Below are positions 10,269-19,615 of a stretch of DNA of 64,000 bases, one piece after another. The notes beneath the pieces were generated by a model. The model did no database searches and had not been told where the DNA came from. It was given only the letters and a program-made list of their open reading frames with translations. Origin of the DNA: Staphylococcus pettenkoferi (lineage in GTDB: Bacteria > Bacillota > Bacilli > Staphylococcales > Staphylococcaceae); contig NZ_JANSKK010000002.1 of NCBI RefSeq assembly GCF_026659735.1, forward strand, positions 124,001-188,000, in the 5' to 3' direction. A program made the translations under genes and the position numbers. Position 1 is the first letter of the stretch, and each line of letters begins with the position of its first letter.

Positions 10269-10823
10269 TTATACAGACATAATGTCTTCTTCTTTATCGT
10301 CTACAAGTTGGTCAATTTCTTTAATTGAGTCATCTGTAGCTTTTTGAACATTATCTGTTTGAGTTTTTAAGTCGTCTTCAGTTAATTCGCCATCTTTTTC
10401 TTGTTTTTTCAATGTGTCATTGACATCACGACGAATGTTACGTACTGAAACTTTTGCATTTTCACCGATCTTCTTAACTTCTTTGAAAAGTTCTTTACGG
10501 CGTTCTTCTGTTAAAGCAGGAACTGTGATTCGAATCACTTCGCCGTCACTTGTAGGGTTAACACCTAAGTTAGCAGCGTTGATAGCTTTTTCGATATCTT
10601 CTACAGAACCTTTGTCATAAGGTGAGATGACTAATAGTCTTGCTTCAGGAACGTTGATACTTGCAAGTTGTTGAATAGGTGTTGGCGCACCGTAATAATC
10701 TACAGTTACACCGTTGAGCAAGTTAGAGTTTGCTCGACCTGCACTAATGTTTGCTAATTCTCTTGAAAGGCTATCGATAGATTTCTTCATTCTCGCCTTC
10801 GTATCTTTAATTATGTCACTCAT
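10269..10823 (-). CDS. frr: Ribosome recycling factor
   Basis: RRF splits post-termination ribosomes together with EF-G. The 184-residue length is standard. The conserved N-terminal segment with [17 protein letters not shown] and the C-terminal [11 protein letters not shown] and [10 protein letters not shown] segments identify it. A GAGGTG site precedes the ATG. It lies 16 bases after pyrH, the usual pairing. Confidence 0.97.
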   Translation of the reverse strand: MSDIIKDTKARMKKSIDSLSRELANISAGRANSNLLNGVTVDYYGAPTPIQQLASINVPEARLLVISPYDKGSVEDIEKAINAANLGVNPTSDGEVIRITVPALTEERRKELFKEVKKIGENAKVSVRNIRRDVNDTLKKQEKDGELTEDDLKTQTDNVQKATDDSIKEIDQLVDDKEEDIMSV

Positions 10824-10839
10824 GAATATACACCTCGAA

Positions 10840-11562
10840 TTATTTAGTAATTAATGTTCCGATTTCTTCGCCTAATACAGCACGTTTGATGTTGCCTTCT
10901 TCCATTATAGAGAATACATTTAATGGAATGTTGTTGTCCATACAGAAGGATGATGCTGTAGAGTCCATAACTTGTAAACCTTCTTGCAACATTTGAATAT
11001 GAGTTAAGTGATCATATTTCTTCGCATTTGGATCTTGTTTAGGATCTGCTGAGTAAACACCGTCGACGTTATTTTTACCCATAAGGATAACGTCAGCTTC
11101 TACTTCAGCTGCTCTTAATGCAGCCGTTGTATCTGTAGAGAAGTAAGGGTTACCAATGCCTGCCGCAAAGATAACGACGCGTTTCTTCTCTAAATGTCTA
11201 ATCGCTCTACGACGGATGTAAGGTTCAGCGACCTGTTTCATTTCAATAGAAGTTAAGACTCTCGTATCGCAGTCTAATTGTTCAAGACTGTCTTGTAAAG
11301 CTAAGGCATTCATTACTGTAGCTAACATACCCATGTAGTCAGCTGTACCACGATCCATACCTAAATCGCTTCCTGTCTTACCGCGCCAAATATTTCCACC
11401 ACCGACGATTACGGCGATTTCACAATCCATCTTCGCAACTTCAGCTACTTGTTGAGCTACGCTTTTGATGATGATTGGATTGATTCCGAATCCGTCATCT
11501 CCAGCTAATGCTTCACCACTTAATTTAAGAACAACACGTTTGTATTTAGATGTTTGAGCCAT
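10840..11562 (-). CDS. pyrH: UMP kinase
   Basis: PyrH phosphorylates UMP to UDP and belongs to the amino acid kinase fold family, distinct from eukaryotic UMP kinases. At 240 residues it has the usual length. Typical motifs are [10 protein letters not shown] at the N-terminus, VGGGNIWRG for phosphate binding, and [14 protein letters not shown]. It follows tsf after an unusually long gap that holds the repeat element at 11599-11820, and it precedes frr. Confidence 0.97.
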   Translation of the reverse strand: MAQTSKYKRVVLKLSGEALAGDDGFGINPIIIKSVAQQVAEVAKMDCEIAVIVGGGNIWRGKTGSDLGMDRGTADYMGMLATVMNALALQDSLEQLDCDTRVLTSIEMKQVAEPYIRRRAIRHLEKKRVVIFAAGIGNPYFSTDTTAALRAAEVEADVILMGKNNVDGVYSADPKQDPNAKKYDHLTHIQMLQEGLQVMDSTASSFCMDNNIPLNVFSIMEEGNIKRAVLGEEIGTLITK

Positions 11563-11598
11563 TATATTATCCTCTCATCTCAATTTTATGTACTTTTT

Positions 11599-11820
11599 AG
11601 GTTGGAGGCAAGCGCTCGCACTCGACGTCGCTTTATGTTGTCGCTTGCTCATTTACGCGGAGTAAAATCTCTTCGCTTCAACATTTCTTCTCCTTGATTG
11701 ACAAGCGCTTTCTCTCAACCTTCTTGTCATTTCGGAGGCAAGCGCTCGCACTTCGTATAACAGCTTTATGTGCCTAACTTTCGACTCCGAACAAAGCTAG
11801 CGCTTCACTCACTCCAACCT
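11599..11820. repeat. Structured intergenic repeat element (two units, inverted ends) between tsf and pyrH
   Basis: Most of this 416-base gap is a GC-richer, repetitive block. GGAGGCAAGCGCTCGCACT occurs at 11604-11622 and again at 11734-11752. The ends are inverted: AGGTTGGAG at 11599-11607 and CTCCAACCT at 11812-11820, with a related CTCTCAACCT at 11712-11721. AGCGCT appears four times. GCAAGCG (11608-11614) can pair with CGCTTGC (11642-11648). On the minus strand, in the sense of transcription, it reads as two roughly 100-120-base units, each starting AGGTTG and ending in the same 19-base block. I see no coding frame of note and do not recognise it as a named family. Confidence 0.7.
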
Positions 11821-11882
11821 ATTTCCTTTATTAACTTCTGACGTTCTATTACAGAAATTAGAACAGAAATATTGTCAATGAT

Positions 11883-11962
11883 ACAAGTAAAGAAGACACA
11901 GGTAGTCTTCCTATATAAAAGATGTCTTTCATACGGGAATACAAAGGTGTCTTCTTCCTTGT
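11883..11962 (-). terminator. Long inverted repeat / terminator downstream of tsf
   Basis: ACAAG..AGAAGACAC on the minus strand (11962-11947) pairs with GTGTCTTCT..CTTGT (11899-11883) around a loop of about 47 bases that holds its own shorter AGAC/GTCT pairings. It begins 17 bases after the tsf stop. It is likely the end of the rpsB-tsf message, though the U tract is interrupted. Confidence 0.6.
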
Positions 11963-11978
11963 ACAAATCTATGAAATA

Positions 11979-12857
11979 TTATTTCATTTGTCCTTTAACT
12001 TCATCAGCAAAGTTTTCTTCACGTTTTTCCATACCTTCGCCTACTTCATAGCGTACGAAGTCAACAAGTTTTCCACCTTTAGATTTGAGGTAAGATTCAA
12101 CTGTTTGATCTGGATCTTTAACGAAGTCTTGGTCAACAGCACAAATTTCTTGTAAGTATTTGCGCATACGACCTTCAACCATTTTTTCAACGATTTTTTC
12201 TGGTTTACCTTCGTTTAACGCTTGTTGTTTTAATACTTCTTTTTCATGAGATAATTCTTCTTCGCTTACTTGGTCAGAAGAAACATATTTAGGGTTAATA
12301 GCAGCGATGTGCATAGCTACGTCTTTAGCAGCTTCTTCGTCTGTTGTACCTTCAACTACTGAAAGCACACCAATGCGGCCACCCATGTGAAGGTAAGCAC
12401 CGAATGCATCATTGTCAGATTTAGATCTGATAGCGAAACGACGGATGCTTAATTTTTCACCGATAGTAGCGATCGCTTCTTTCATACGTCCATCCACAGT
12501 GTCGCCACTTGGTAGTTTAGATTCGTTTAATTCTTCTACAGATGAAGCTTTAGTTTCTAACGCTTGGTTAGCAATTTCTTTAACTAACTCTTGGAAACCT
12601 TCGTTACGTGCTACGAAGTCAGTTTCTGAGTTAATTTCAAGGATAACTGCGTCGTTACCTTTAGTTTCAACGTGTACTAAACCTTCTGCAGCGATACGAT
12701 CTGCTTTTTTAGCTGCTTTAGCGATACCATTTTCACGTAGGTAGTCAACAGCTTTGTCGATGTCGCCGTCAGTTTCAGTTAACGCTTTTTTACAGTCCAT
12801 CATACCAGCGCCAGTTTTTTCGCGTAATTCTTTAACAAGTTTAGCTGAAATTGCCAT
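11979..12857 (-). CDS. tsf: Elongation factor Ts
   Basis: EF-Ts is the guanine nucleotide exchange factor for EF-Tu. The 292-residue protein starts [26 protein letters not shown], the family UBA-like signature. The second signature, [15 protein letters not shown] ([14 protein letters not shown]), is near residue 75. GGAGG precedes the start with a short gap. It follows rpsB, separated by a terminator-like hairpin. Confidence 0.98.
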   Translation of the reverse strand: MAISAKLVKELREKTGAGMMDCKKALTETDGDIDKAVDYLRENGIAKAAKKADRIAAEGLVHVETKGNDAVILEINSETDFVARNEGFQELVKEIANQALETKASSVEELNESKLPSGDTVDGRMKEAIATIGEKLSIRRFAIRSKSDNDAFGAYLHMGGRIGVLSVVEGTTDEEAAKDVAMHIAAINPKYVSSDQVSEEELSHEKEVLKQQALNEGKPEKIVEKMVEGRMRKYLQEICAVDQDFVKDPDQTVESYLKSKGGKLVDFVRYEVGEGMEKREENFADEVKGQMK

Positions 12858-12894
12858 TTATTATTCCTCCAATATTGTTACTTTTATATTATAT

Positions 12895-12931
12895 TTTAAA
12901 AAAAGGTGATAAGCCTGATTATCTTATCACC
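12895..12931 (-). terminator. Intrinsic (probably partial) terminator between rpsB and tsf
   Basis: GGTGATAAG, a nine-base loop, then CTTATCACC is followed by TTTTTTTAAAA on the minus strand. It is a textbook hairpin in the 90-base rpsB-tsf gap. Because both products are needed, it probably tunes the ratio rather than stopping all transcription; that is inference. Confidence 0.75.
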
Positions 12932-12946
12932 CATTTTACATTATGC

Positions 12947-13744
12947 TTACTTAGATTCAACAGAAGTGCTTTCTTCAGTTGAGTCAGCATTTTGAGTATC
13001 TTCATTTGATTTAGATTCTTCTAAGTCAATGTTTTGCTCAGCTGCTACTTCATCATTAGATACACCTTGTTGACCTTCAAGTACTGCATCTGCCATCTTA
13101 CCAGTTAATAATTTAACGGCACGGATAGCGTCATCGTTCGCTGGGATAACGTAATCGATTTCGTCAGGATCACAGTTAGTATCCACAATTGCAACGATAG
13201 GGATATTTAGTTTACGGGCTTCCGCGATAGCGTTGCGCTCTTTACGAGGGTCAACAACGAATAATGCATCAGGCATAGATTTCATATCGCGAATACCGCC
13301 TAAGAATTTGATTAAGCGGTTGTATTCTTTTTTAAGTTCAACAACTTCTTTTTTAGGAAGAACTTCGAATAAGCCGTCTTCTTCCATTTTTTCGATTTCA
13401 GAAATACGTTTGATACGTTTAGAAATTGTTTTATAGTTAGTCAAGATTCCACCTAACCATCTTTGGTTAACGTAGAATTGACCAGCACGTTCAGCTTCGT
13501 TCTTAACTGATTCTTGCGCTTGTTTCTTAGTACCTACGAATAGAACTTTACCGCCATCTTCAGATAATTTTTTAACGAAGTTGTATGCTTCTTCAACTTT
13601 CTTAACTGTTTTTTGTAAATCGATAATGTAGATACCATTACGTTCAGTAAAAATGTATCGTTTCATCTTAGGGTTCCAACGGCGAGTTTGGTGACCGAAG
13701 TGAACACCTGCTTCAAGTAATTGTTTCATAGAAATTACTGCCAT
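12947..13744 (-). CDS. rpsB: 30S ribosomal protein S2
   Basis: S2 binds the 30S subunit body-head junction together with S1-type proteins. The first segment, [22 protein letters not shown], is the S2 signature. A second lies at [16 protein letters not shown]. The C-terminal tail after residue 230 is acidic and Ser/Glu-rich ([13 protein letters not shown]). The length is 265 residues. AGGAGG precedes the ATG. Its promoter (13867-13895) and a folded leader (13776-13839) lie upstream. Confidence 0.98.
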   Translation of the reverse strand: MAVISMKQLLEAGVHFGHQTRRWNPKMKRYIFTERNGIYIIDLQKTVKKVEEAYNFVKKLSEDGGKVLFVGTKKQAQESVKNEAERAGQFYVNQRWLGGILTNYKTISKRIKRISEIEKMEEDGLFEVLPKKEVVELKKEYNRLIKFLGGIRDMKSMPDALFVVDPRKERNAIAEARKLNIPIVAIVDTNCDPDEIDYVIPANDDAIRAVKLLTGKMADAVLEGQQGVSNDEVAAEQNIDLEESKSNEDTQNADSTEESTSVESK

Positions 13745-13775
13745 GATATAAATCCTCCTAATGGTTATTTACCTC

Positions 13776-13839
13776 CACAAATCGCTCATATAAACACGTC
13801 GATTTCATCGACGCACCCTTTATACTTCCGCAATTTGTG
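13776..13839 (-). promoter_or_regulatory. Structured 5' leader of rpsB
   Basis: In the message, CACAAATTGC (13839-13830) pairs with GCGATTTGTG (13785-13776), allowing one G-U pair. This encloses a perfect inner hairpin, CGTCGAT-GAA-ATCGACG (13813-13797), with an AU helix between. The closing strand ends about 10 bases before the rpsB ribosome-site region. The architecture suggests an autoregulatory ribosomal-protein leader; the ligand, presumably S2, is inference. Confidence 0.6.
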
Positions 13840-13866
13840 TGTGTATTGGCTTCTTAGCCGTCATTT

Positions 13867-13895
13867 AATATACCATAAATGTTCTGGTAAAGCAA
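13867..13895 (-). promoter_or_regulatory. Sigma-A promoter of rpsB
   Basis: The minus strand has TTGCTT (13895-13890), a 17-base spacer ending in TGG, and TATATT (13872-13867). The TG of the spacer gives an extended -10. The start point would be about 20 bases before the leader structure. Confidence 0.7.
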
Positions 13896-13929
13896 TAGGT
13901 TGAATTCAAGTGTGTTGATCAACCTATTT

Positions 13930-13974
13930 AAAAGGAGCGGAACAGTAATCTAAATGATTCACTGCTCCACTCCC
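13930..13974 (-). terminator. Intrinsic terminator after codY
   Basis: On the minus strand GGAGTGGAGCAGTGAAT pairs with ATTACTGTTCCGCTCC around a seven-base loop, followed by TTTT. It lies between codY and the rpsB promoter. The remaining 160 bases up to the codY stop show no gene. Confidence 0.8.
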
Positions 13975-14136
13975 ACGGGGATGATACGGCTCTGAATAAC
14001 TCATAGCCTTTCAGCTCCAAACATCTATGGTATAGGCTGGAAAGAAAGATTATTATTAACTCATTCTATATTTCAAACGAGAGGACTTTCGCCTACTCTA
14101 ACCACCTATACTATTCTAGATAAGCTCATTATTTAA

Positions 14137-14910
14137 CTATTTTAAACGTTCAAGTTCATCTAAGAATTTAGCTTTCTTAACCTTGATAAATGTACCTTTC
14201 ATTCCGAGTGAACGAGACTCGATTACACCGGCACTTTCAAGTTTACGTAAAGCGTTTACGATAACTGAACGTGTAATACCTACGCGATCAGCAACTTTTG
14301 AAGCGATGAGTAAACCTTCTTGACCGCCAAGTTCTTCAAAGATATGTTCAATCGCTTCACTTTCTGAGTAAGATAGTGAGTTAATAGCCATGTTGATTGC
14401 TGCTTTATCACGTGCTTCTTGTTCAACTTCGTTATGTTTCTCACGAAGAATTTCCATACCGATAACTGTAGCAGCATATTCACCTAATACGAGATCATTT
14501 TCAGAGAAGTCATCGTGAACACGACCAAGTACTAACGTACCTAAACGTTCACCGCCACCCAAGATTGGGAAGATTGTCGTTCTACTGTCTTCGAATAAAT
14601 CTTTGTTTTCAGGTGGGAATACAGATAATACATCATCAATATCAATGTTAGATCTTGTTTCTTTCACGTCCATTAATTTTTCAGTGTATTCAGTTGGAAT
14701 ATGACGTGTTTCTAACATTTGAATGATACGATCATTTTTCAATAATTCATTGAGGTTAGATCCTAAGATTTTACCTTTACGGGATACAATAAATACGTTT
14801 GTAATGGTTACGTTACTAATCGTTTGTGCTACATCTTTAAAGTTTACGGCGATACCTTTATGTTTTTGTAATAAAGTGTTTAACTCTCTAGTTTTTGATA
14901 ATAAGCTCAT
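14137..14910 (-). CDS. codY: GTP- and branched-chain-amino-acid-sensing transcriptional repressor CodY
   Basis: CodY represses amino acid uptake and synthesis, and in staphylococci also virulence genes, when Ile/Leu/Val and GTP are plentiful. The 257-residue protein has the N-terminal GAF effector domain ([27 protein letters not shown]). The C-terminal winged helix-turn-helix carries the recognition segment [23 protein letters not shown]. It is last in the xerC-hslV-hslU-codY operon, the standard Firmicute arrangement, with a 24-base gap after hslU. Confidence 0.98.
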   Translation of the reverse strand: MSLLSKTRELNTLLQKHKGIAVNFKDVAQTISNVTITNVFIVSRKGKILGSNLNELLKNDRIIQMLETRHIPTEYTEKLMDVKETRSNIDIDDVLSVFPPENKDLFEDSRTTIFPILGGGERLGTLVLGRVHDDFSENDLVLGEYAATVIGMEILREKHNEVEQEARDKAAINMAINSLSYSESEAIEHIFEELGGQEGLLIASKVADRVGITRSVIVNALRKLESAGVIESRSLGMKGTFIKVKKAKFLDELERLK

Positions 14911-14934
14911 ATTTCTTCTCCTTTTTCCTTTATA

Positions 14935-16347
14935 TTATAAGATAAATGCACTTAAATCTTTGTTTGTTGAAATAGACTTCAACTTATCATCAACGTACTG
15001 CGGGGTAATATCTACTTCTGCATGAGGCATGCTTGGCGCCTCGAATGATAAATCTTCTAACATTTTCTCTAATATCGTGTGTAAACGACGTGCACCGATA
15101 TTATCTGTGTCTTGGTTAACTTGATGAGCAATTTCAGCTAAGCGGTGTATTGCTTCATCTGAGAAGTTGACCGTTACTTCTTCAGTGTCGAGCAACGCTT
15201 CATATTGTTTGATAAGTGAAAGTCTTGGTTCTTTGAGAATACGTTCGAAATCTTCTACAGATAGACTTTCGAGTTCGACACGGATTGGGAAACGACCTTG
15301 TAACTCAGGAATGAGGTCGCTAGGTTTAGAAACGTGGAAAGCACCAGCGCCTATAAATAGCATATGTTCAGTACTTACACTACCATATTTCGTTTGAATG
15401 ACGCTACCTTCAAGGATAGGCAGGATATCTCGTTGCACACCTTGGCGTGAAACGTCTTGACCCGAGTTCTGATTACCCGTTGCAACCTTATCAATTTCAT
15501 CGATAAAGATAATACCCATTTGTTCAGCAAGTTCAATGGCTTCTTGGTTGGCTGTTTCTTGGTCAATGAGTTGATCTGCGTAGTCATCCACGAGAATCTT
15601 ACGCGCGGTCTTCACAGGTAATTCACGTTCAACTTTCTTCTTAGGCATGAGTTGATTCATCATATCTTGCATTTGCTGATTCTGATTCGTACCTAACATA
15701 CCCATAGCTGCTGGATCTTGTTCGACTTTAATACGCACTTTCTCGTCTTCTAGTTCTCCTGCTAAAAGCTGTTTCTTAATCTCAGAACGTTTCGTCTTCA
15801 CTTCTTCGTTAGGTGCTTCTTCATCTTCGTCATCATTATTCTGACCGAAATTAGGAATCGCGCCACCAAAGAGTGATTCTAGCGGATTGTTACCATTAGA
15901 TTGACTCGCTTTCTTCTTCATGCTAGGAACGAGTAACTTAACCAGTTTATCGTTCGCTTTCGCTGTTGCTTCATCGTTCACGAGTGCTTTCTTCTGATCT
16001 TTAACGAGACGTACTGCAACGTCAACTAAATCTCTAACCATACTTTCAACGTCTCGTCCTACATAGCCCACTTCAGTAAATTTCGTTGCTTCTACTTTAA
16101 TAAATGGCGCACCAACAATCTTGGCCATACGACGTGCGATTTCAGTCTTCCCTACACCAGTCGGACCAATCATCAAGATATTCTTTGGTGCAATTTCTTG
16201 TTTCTCTTCTTCGCTGAGCAGACTACGGCGATAACGATTGCGAAGCGCTATGGCTACTTTTCTTTTGGCATCATCTTGGCCTACGATATATTCATTTAGC
16301 TTTGAGACAATATCTTTAGGCGTTAATTTAATGCTATTCGCTTCCAT
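14935..16347 (-). CDS. hslU: ATP-dependent protease ATPase subunit HslU (ClpY)
   Basis: HslU unfolds substrates and feeds them to the HslV peptidase. Its 470 residues form a AAA+ protein with Walker [10 protein letters not shown] near residue 60, an inserted I domain rich in Asn/Gln/Glu (about residues 150-240), Walker [10 protein letters not shown], and a C-terminal tail LSAFIL of the type that docks into HslV. GGAGG precedes the ATG. A 144-base AT-rich gap separates it from hslV, longer than I would expect; no gene is seen there. Confidence 0.97.
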   Translation of the reverse strand: MEANSIKLTPKDIVSKLNEYIVGQDDAKRKVAIALRNRYRRSLLSEEEKQEIAPKNILMIGPTGVGKTEIARRMAKIVGAPFIKVEATKFTEVGYVGRDVESMVRDLVDVAVRLVKDQKKALVNDEATAKANDKLVKLLVPSMKKKASQSNGNNPLESLFGGAIPNFGQNNDDEDEEAPNEEVKTKRSEIKKQLLAGELEDEKVRIKVEQDPAAMGMLGTNQNQQMQDMMNQLMPKKKVERELPVKTARKILVDDYADQLIDQETANQEAIELAEQMGIIFIDEIDKVATGNQNSGQDVSRQGVQRDILPILEGSVIQTKYGSVSTEHMLFIGAGAFHVSKPSDLIPELQGRFPIRVELESLSVEDFERILKEPRLSLIKQYEALLDTEEVTVNFSDEAIHRLAEIAHQVNQDTDNIGARRLHTILEKMLEDLSFEAPSMPHAEVDITPQYVDDKLKSISTNKDLSAFIL

Positions 16348-16491
16348 CTAAGCTTCCTCCATATTCATATTAAATCATTGAGTTACAGTAGCTAATATAG
16401 ATAATTTTGTTATCAAAACTGCCTAGCATAATTACTATAACTTATTTTTATTATCAATGTATATACTTTTTAAAAAATTCTTCCTTTTCAA

Positions 16492-17034
16492 CTAAAGTTC
16501 TTCGACGACAATTTGATCATTCGTAAATACGCAAATATCTGAGGCCACGCGTAAACTTTCATAAGCCATATCTTTCGCTGACATATCTTGCGCGTGACGT
16601 TTTAATGCACGACCCGCACTTAAAGCGTAGTTACCGCCAGAACCTATAGCGATGAGGTCATCGTCAGGCGCAATCACTTCGCCAGTACCGCTCACGACAA
16701 GAATATTCTCTTTGTCCATTACGATGAGCATCGCTTCGAGCTGACGCAACTGTTTGTCGCCTCTCCATTCTTGTGCAAGTTCTACAGCAGCACGCTCAAG
16801 GTTACCACTGAATTGTTGCAGTTTCGTTTCAAACTTTTCAAATAGAGTAAATGCGTCAGCCACACTTCCAGCAAAGCCCGCCAAGACTTTACCATCGTAC
16901 AAAGTGCGTACTTTACGCGCAGTCTGTTTCATAATGACTTGATTGCCTAATGTTACCTGTCCATCACCAGCCATCGCAGAATGACCGTTATGTTGGATAG
17001 CAAATATCGTCGTCGCATGAATTGATGTACTCAT
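16492..17034 (-). CDS. hslV: ATP-dependent protease peptidase subunit HslV (ClpQ)
   Basis: This 180-residue protein is the proteasome-like peptidase of the HslUV complex. The N-terminal region [15 protein letters not shown] and [13 protein letters not shown] identify the Ntn-hydrolase fold. As in Bacillus ClpQ and S. aureus HslV, several residues precede the HATTI segment rather than Thr directly following Met. The ATG at 17034 is used because the frame upstream (MQRRRRDD) reads through the end of xerC and the ribosome site AAGGAG. The start codon lies two bases after the xerC stop. Confidence 0.96.
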   Translation of the reverse strand: MSTSIHATTIFAIQHNGHSAMAGDGQVTLGNQVIMKQTARKVRTLYDGKVLAGFAGSVADAFTLFEKFETKLQQFSGNLERAAVELAQEWRGDKQLRQLEAMLIVMDKENILVVSGTGEVIAPDDDLIAIGSGGNYALSAGRALKRHAQDMSAKDMAYESLRVASDICVFTNDQIVVEEL

Positions 17035-17035
17035 A

Positions 17036-17929
17036 TCATCTCTTCTCCTTCTTTGCACGTGGATGTGCGTTTAAGTAAACTTTTCTCAATTGATCATTGG
17101 ATACGTGGGTGTATCTACCAGTCGTCGATAAGTTAACATGACCGAGCAACGCTTGTACAGTTCGCAAGTCTGCACCCTCATTAAGCATGTGTGTAGCAAA
17201 AGTATGTCTTAATTTATGGGGGTGAATGTCCGTGACACCAGAGGTACGTTTTACGACATCATTGAGTACGTATCGAACGCCGCGCTCGGTGATTGGATCT
17301 CCTTGCATATTCACGATGAGAAATTCGTGACTCGCATGTTGTAGAGGCTGAAACTCTTCAAGATATTGTTGAATACGTTGCTTACAGAACTCACCAAATG
17401 GGATAAAGCGTTCTTTATTACCTTTACCTAATACTTTCACACCTGGTAGATTAAGATCTAGATCTGTACGCTTAATATGTACAAGTTCAGATACCCTCAT
17501 ACCTGTCGCATAAAGCAACTCTAGTATGACACTATCTCTGAGACCTTTCTTCTTATCTTGACTCACAGTTTGGAACATCGCTTCCATCTCTTCGTTATAG
17601 AAGAACTGTGGTAAATACTGTTCTTTCTTAGGGTGTACAAGTTGTATAAAAGGATTGACTACACTTTCATCTTGAGTCATCCAATATTCATAAAAGCTTC
17701 GTAAAGTGGAAATTTTTCGTGATACTGTCGTTCTTTTTAATCCTTGTTCATAGAGATAACTTAAGTAATTGCGAGCATCTTTGTATTGAAAGGTAGCGAG
17801 ATTCAACAACTCTTGTTCTAAAAAGCCATTAAACTGTTCTAGATCTTCTTTGTAAGATAACAGTGTATATTCAGAGTATTGTCTTTCGACCTTTAACATA
17901 TACAAATAATCTCGTTGGATTTTCTCCAA
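17036..17929 (-). CDS. xerC: Tyrosine recombinase XerC
   Basis: XerC resolves chromosome dimers at dif together with XerD. The 297-residue protein has the N-terminal SAM-like domain ([16 protein letters not shown]). Catalytic residues are seen as the Arg in [18 protein letters not shown], and GH in [15 protein letters not shown], with the Tyr nucleophile. The frame opens at 17986, but a TTG at 17929 has GGAGGG seven bases before it, and the resulting start [16 protein letters not shown] lines up with the S. aureus start I remember. It heads the operon with hslVU and codY. Confidence 0.93.
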   Translation of the reverse strand: MEKIQRDYLYMLKVERQYSEYTLLSYKEDLEQFNGFLEQELLNLATFQYKDARNYLSYLYEQGLKRTTVSRKISTLRSFYEYWMTQDESVVNPFIQLVHPKKEQYLPQFFYNEEMEAMFQTVSQDKKKGLRDSVILELLYATGMRVSELVHIKRTDLDLNLPGVKVLGKGNKERFIPFGEFCKQRIQQYLEEFQPLQHASHEFLIVNMQGDPITERGVRYVLNDVVKRTSGVTDIHPHKLRHTFATHMLNEGADLRTVQALLGHVNLSTTGRYTHVSNDQLRKVYLNAHPRAKKEKR

Positions 17930-18014
17930 ATAAAATCCCTCCATCAATATGAATTGTAGCATATTGATAGAAGGAACTGCGATCAATAACCATCAAAAAT
18001 GGTCATATTTTCGA

Positions 18015-18029
18015 AATTTTCTAAAGAGT
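18015..18029. promoter_or_regulatory. Possible CodY box upstream of xerC-hslVU-codY
   Basis: AATTTTCTAAAGAGT matches the CodY consensus AATTTTCWGAAAATT at 12 of 15 positions. An adjoining TATTTTCGAAATTTT adds a poorer overlapping match. It lies 86 bases before the xerC start, directly after the trmFO stop. CodY operators with three mismatches occur, but AT-rich chance matches are common. Confidence 0.35.
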
Positions 18030-18042
18030 ATAGCTTACTTTT

Positions 18043-19353
18043 CTAAACTAACGTTTTCTTAAAGTTCTCTAAGTAATCTAAAGCTCTTTCAGCATAAGTC
18101 ATATTACGTTCTTTTTTATTTTTAATCTTTTTATCTAAGGAAGGTAAGACACCGAAGTTAGCATTCATAGGTTGGAAGTTCTTATCATTCTTCGCATGTG
18201 AGATGTAGTACGCCATGCTACCAATCATCGTTTCACGTGGGAAGATGACTTCACCTTTGCCGTTAATCTTATGTGCGAGATTGATACCTGAAACGAGTCC
18301 ACTTGCAGCACTTTCGACATAACCTTCTACACCTGTCATTTGACCAGCAAAGTAAACATTAGGATGAGTAATCAATTCATATTTCTGATTAAGCACATCA
18401 GGTGAATTGATAAAAGTATTACGGTGCATCACGCCATAACGGACGATGTCTACATTCTCTAATCCTGGAATCAAACGCACGATTTCTTTCTGAGCACCCC
18501 ATTTAAGATGTGTTTGGAAGCCAACGATATTATAAAGCGTGCCTGCTGCATCATCTTGTCTCAATTGAACTACTGCATAGGGTGTTTCGCCTGTCTTAGG
18601 ATCTTCTAAGCCCACAGGTTTCATCGGGCCGAAGAGTAACGTTTTGCGACCTCTACCAGCCATGACTTCAAATGGCATGCAACCTTCGAAATACTTTTCT
18701 TTTTCAAACTCATTAACCGGTGCAACTTCTGCTTCTAACAATGCATCGTAGAAACGATTGAACTCTTCTTCAGTCATCGGGCAATTTAAATATGCTGCTT
18801 CACCTTTATCGTAACGAGACTTAAGATAAACTTTATCCATGTCAATACTGTCCTTCTCAACAATAGGCGCAGCTGCATCATAGAAATAGAGTTGATCTCG
18901 CCCTGTAATATCTACGATTTCTTGAGCAAGATGATCTGTAGTTAAAGGGCCTGTTGCTATAATCGTATAGCCTTCTGGAATTGAATTCACTTCTTCATTA
19001 AGAACGGTGATATTTGGATGATTCTTCAACGTATCTGTAATATAGCCTGAGAAATCATGACGATCGACAGCAAGCGCACCTCCTGCTGGTACACGCGCAT
19101 GATCTGCAGCTTGAATAATAAGTGAATTCAAACGACGCATTTCTTCTTTCAACACACCCACTGCATTCGTGAGATCGTTACCGCGCAATGAGTTGGAACA
19201 TACGAGTTCAGCAAACTTATCAGTATGGTGAGCAGGCGTTTGTTTCACTGGTCGCATCTCAATCAAGTTAACTTTCACACCACGTTCAGCTAGCTGATAA
19301 GCAGCTTCAGAACCAGCCAATCCAGCTCCCACGACATTAACCGTTTCAGTCAT
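18043..19353 (-). CDS. trmFO: Folate/FAD-dependent tRNA m5U54 methyltransferase TrmFO (Gid)
   Basis: TrmFO makes ribothymidine at position 54 of tRNA using methylene-tetrahydrofolate and FADH2. The 436-residue protein opens with the dinucleotide motif [18 protein letters not shown]. Further family segments include [32 protein letters not shown] and the C-terminal [18 protein letters not shown]. The ATG follows GGGAGGTAATTAA. It lies between topA and xerC, the standard order. Confidence 0.97.
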   Translation of the reverse strand: MTETVNVVGAGLAGSEAAYQLAERGVKVNLIEMRPVKQTPAHHTDKFAELVCSNSLRGNDLTNAVGVLKEEMRRLNSLIIQAADHARVPAGGALAVDRHDFSGYITDTLKNHPNITVLNEEVNSIPEGYTIIATGPLTTDHLAQEIVDITGRDQLYFYDAAAPIVEKDSIDMDKVYLKSRYDKGEAAYLNCPMTEEEFNRFYDALLEAEVAPVNEFEKEKYFEGCMPFEVMAGRGRKTLLFGPMKPVGLEDPKTGETPYAVVQLRQDDAAGTLYNIVGFQTHLKWGAQKEIVRLIPGLENVDIVRYGVMHRNTFINSPDVLNQKYELITHPNVYFAGQMTGVEGYVESAASGLVSGINLAHKINGKGEVIFPRETMIGSMAYYISHAKNDKNFQPMNANFGVLPSLDKKIKNKKERNMTYAERALDYLENFKKTLV

Positions 19354-19453
19354 TTAATTACCTCCCTTAGTCGTTCATTATGTATTAAAATATATGTTAC
19401 ATTGCTCAAATTTAAAGTTTTATCTCTCCACTTTACATGAGTTTTAAAAGGAT

Positions 19454-19516
19454 AAAAAGAGCAACTGAAGACTATTAAGAGCGCATAGTTACAACTAATA
19501 ATAGTAATCAGTCGCT
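19454..19516 (-). terminator. Intrinsic terminator after topA
   Basis: On the minus strand AGCGACTGA..ACTATT pairs with AATAGT..TCAGTTGCT around a 23-base loop, followed by CTTTTTATCC. It stands about 100 bases after the topA stop and before trmFO. Confidence 0.7.
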
Positions 19517-19615
19517 GATAGTGACTCACGCCACAAAGTATAACAAGAAATAAGCTAGAAAATATATACTTGTAACAAATTCGTCATTATTTATCGTGAT
19601 AAAGTGAGCCGATCG

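Noticed and set aside
14911-19353. Phage or island integrase at the xerC locus
   Set aside because: The recombinase is the housekeeping XerC in its standard trmFO-xerC-hslVU-codY setting, with no attachment repeats or cargo genes around it.
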